Part shown: piece after piece, positions 14,719-15,241 of the stretch | Layout: every line of letters begins with the position of its first letter | Numbering within the stretch: position 1 is the stretch's first letter | Assembly: GCA_001769925.1 (NCBI GenBank) | Contig: MEPT01000065.1 | Location: forward strand, 1-15,241 | Origin: Bdellovibrionales bacterium RBG_16_40_8 | GTDB taxonomy: Bacteria > Bdellovibrionota > Bdellovibrionia > Bdellovibrionales > UBA1609 | Length of the DNA: 15,241 nucleotides | Reading direction: 5' to 3' | Translations under genes and position numbers: made by a program | The notes under the pieces: generated by a model | Databases searched by the model: none | Told to the model about the DNA's origin: nothing | What the model saw: only the letters and a program-made list of their open reading frames with translations

Positions 14719-15241
14719 ATGACGAAGTTTAAAAAAATATTATGGGCTCCGCTTAAAGTTGGCGACATTGTCGATATTATTGCCCCAGGTTTTGCTACTA
14801 CTGAAGACAAAGTCCAAGGAGCCGTGCAATTTTTAAAAGACTTAAAGCTTAGGCCTAGGGTGCCTAGTGATCTTTTCGTCAAAGATGTTATTTGTAGCAA
14901 TACTGATGAGAGGCGTTTTTTTCACTTAAAGCATGCCCTGCAAGCTAAAGATTCTAAAGCCATTTGGTGTTTACGCGGAGGGTACGGCGCTTTACGAATA
15001 ATAGAATCAGTCATGAAGCTTAAAAAACCACAAAAAAATAAACTTTTCATTGGCTATAGCGATGCCACAACCTTACATAATTATTTTAACCAATTCTGGG
15101 GGTTTACAACTTTACATGGGCCGCTACTTGATCGTCTGGGTCAGCGCAATTTGCCACCTGATCAGGTAAATGAAGTTCTTGATGTGATCTTTGGTCGGCG
15201 TAGTGAGGTAGTGTTTAAAAATTTACACCCGCTAAATAACC
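14719..15241 (+). CDS. LD-carboxypeptidase (S66 / MccF-like family), 3' end missing
   Basis: Serine peptidase family that removes the terminal D-alanine from tetrapeptide stems during cell-wall recycling; some members (MccF) instead hydrolyse microcin C. An open frame begins at ATG 14719 and runs off the window after 174 codons, roughly the N-terminal half of the ~300-residue family. Visible motifs are the first strand VGDIVDIIAPGF at about 14-25, SNTDERR (60-66), the glycine-rich WCLRGGYGALRII at 83-95 and GYSDATTLHNYF at 112-123 with the predicted nucleophile Ser114, then TLHGPLL at 131-137. The start-codon choice is supported by the usual short lead before VGD, although the Shine-Dalgarno is weak. 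The gap from purF is 21 bases with no terminator, so it may be read through from the purine operon. Its catalytic Glu and His would lie beyond the window. Confidence 0.85.
   Translation, partial: MTKFKKILWAPLKVGDIVDIIAPGFATTEDKVQGAVQFLKDLKLRPRVPSDLFVKDVICSNTDERRFFHLKHALQAKDSKAIWCLRGGYGALRIIESVMKLKKPQKNKLFIGYSDATTLHNYFNQFWGFTTLHGPLLDRLGQRNLPPDQVNEVLDVIFGRRSEVVFKNLHPLNN

Noticed and set aside
1..15241. tRNA/rRNA genes, CRISPR arrays, insertion sequences, attachment sites
   Set aside because: No cloverleaf-like segment, spaced direct-repeat array, transposase motif or flanking duplication was seen; coding density leaves almost no room for them.

Overview
The window is a densely packed, AT-rich bacterial chromosomal segment. 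The organism is a diderm: it encodes a signal-peptide-bearing outer-membrane barrel protein. It uses the small-PurL/PurS/PurQ form of FGAM synthetase and an iron-sulfur-type PurF, so it is not a typical gammaproteobacterium, which carries one large PurL. The gene set and the acidic, barrel-type OMP would fit a Bdellovibrionota-like or other 'deltaproteobacterial' lineage. That placement is inference, not something the sequence proves.

Layout. (1) Positions 1-456 hold the 3' part of a nucleotidyltransferase-like gene cut by the window edge. (2) Positions 546-4894 are a tight plus-strand cluster: rnc (RNase III), era and der (ribosome-assembly GTPases) and a neurotransmitter:sodium-symporter-family transporter, all joined by overlapping stop/start codons. 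(3) Positions 4896-5615, minus strand, hold a small outer-membrane beta-barrel protein that converges on the transporter gene with 1 base between the stop codons. (4) A 219-base divergent intergenic region (5616-5834) carries the control signals for both directions. (5) Positions 5835-14697 are a purine operon: purM, an unrecognised 449-residue FAD-oxidoreductase-like gene, purB, purC, purS, purQ, purL, purF. Every junction overlaps or is at most 7 bases apart. (6) Position 14719 to the window end is the 5' part of an S66-family LD-carboxypeptidase gene.

How they work together. PurF makes phosphoribosylamine from PRPP and glutamine. PurL+PurQ+PurS make FGAM, PurM closes the imidazole ring to AIR, PurC makes SAICAR, and PurB cleaves SAICAR and later adenylosuccinate. 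The steps of PurD, PurN/PurT, PurE/PurK, PurH and PurA are not encoded here and must lie elsewhere. RNase III, Era and Der share a role in rRNA processing and subunit maturation, which explains their clustering.

Most worth a second look: the transporter appears to lack side-chain ligands at both classic sodium sites; a degenerate FAD-binding-fold protein is embedded in the purine operon; four perfect 12-bp repeats form the end of that gene and lead into the purB start; purF most likely starts at a TTG with a strong Shine-Dalgarno inside purL; and a small hairpin overlaps the purM ribosome binding site. I found no mobile element, CRISPR array, tRNA or rRNA, and no gene-free stretch over 300 bases.
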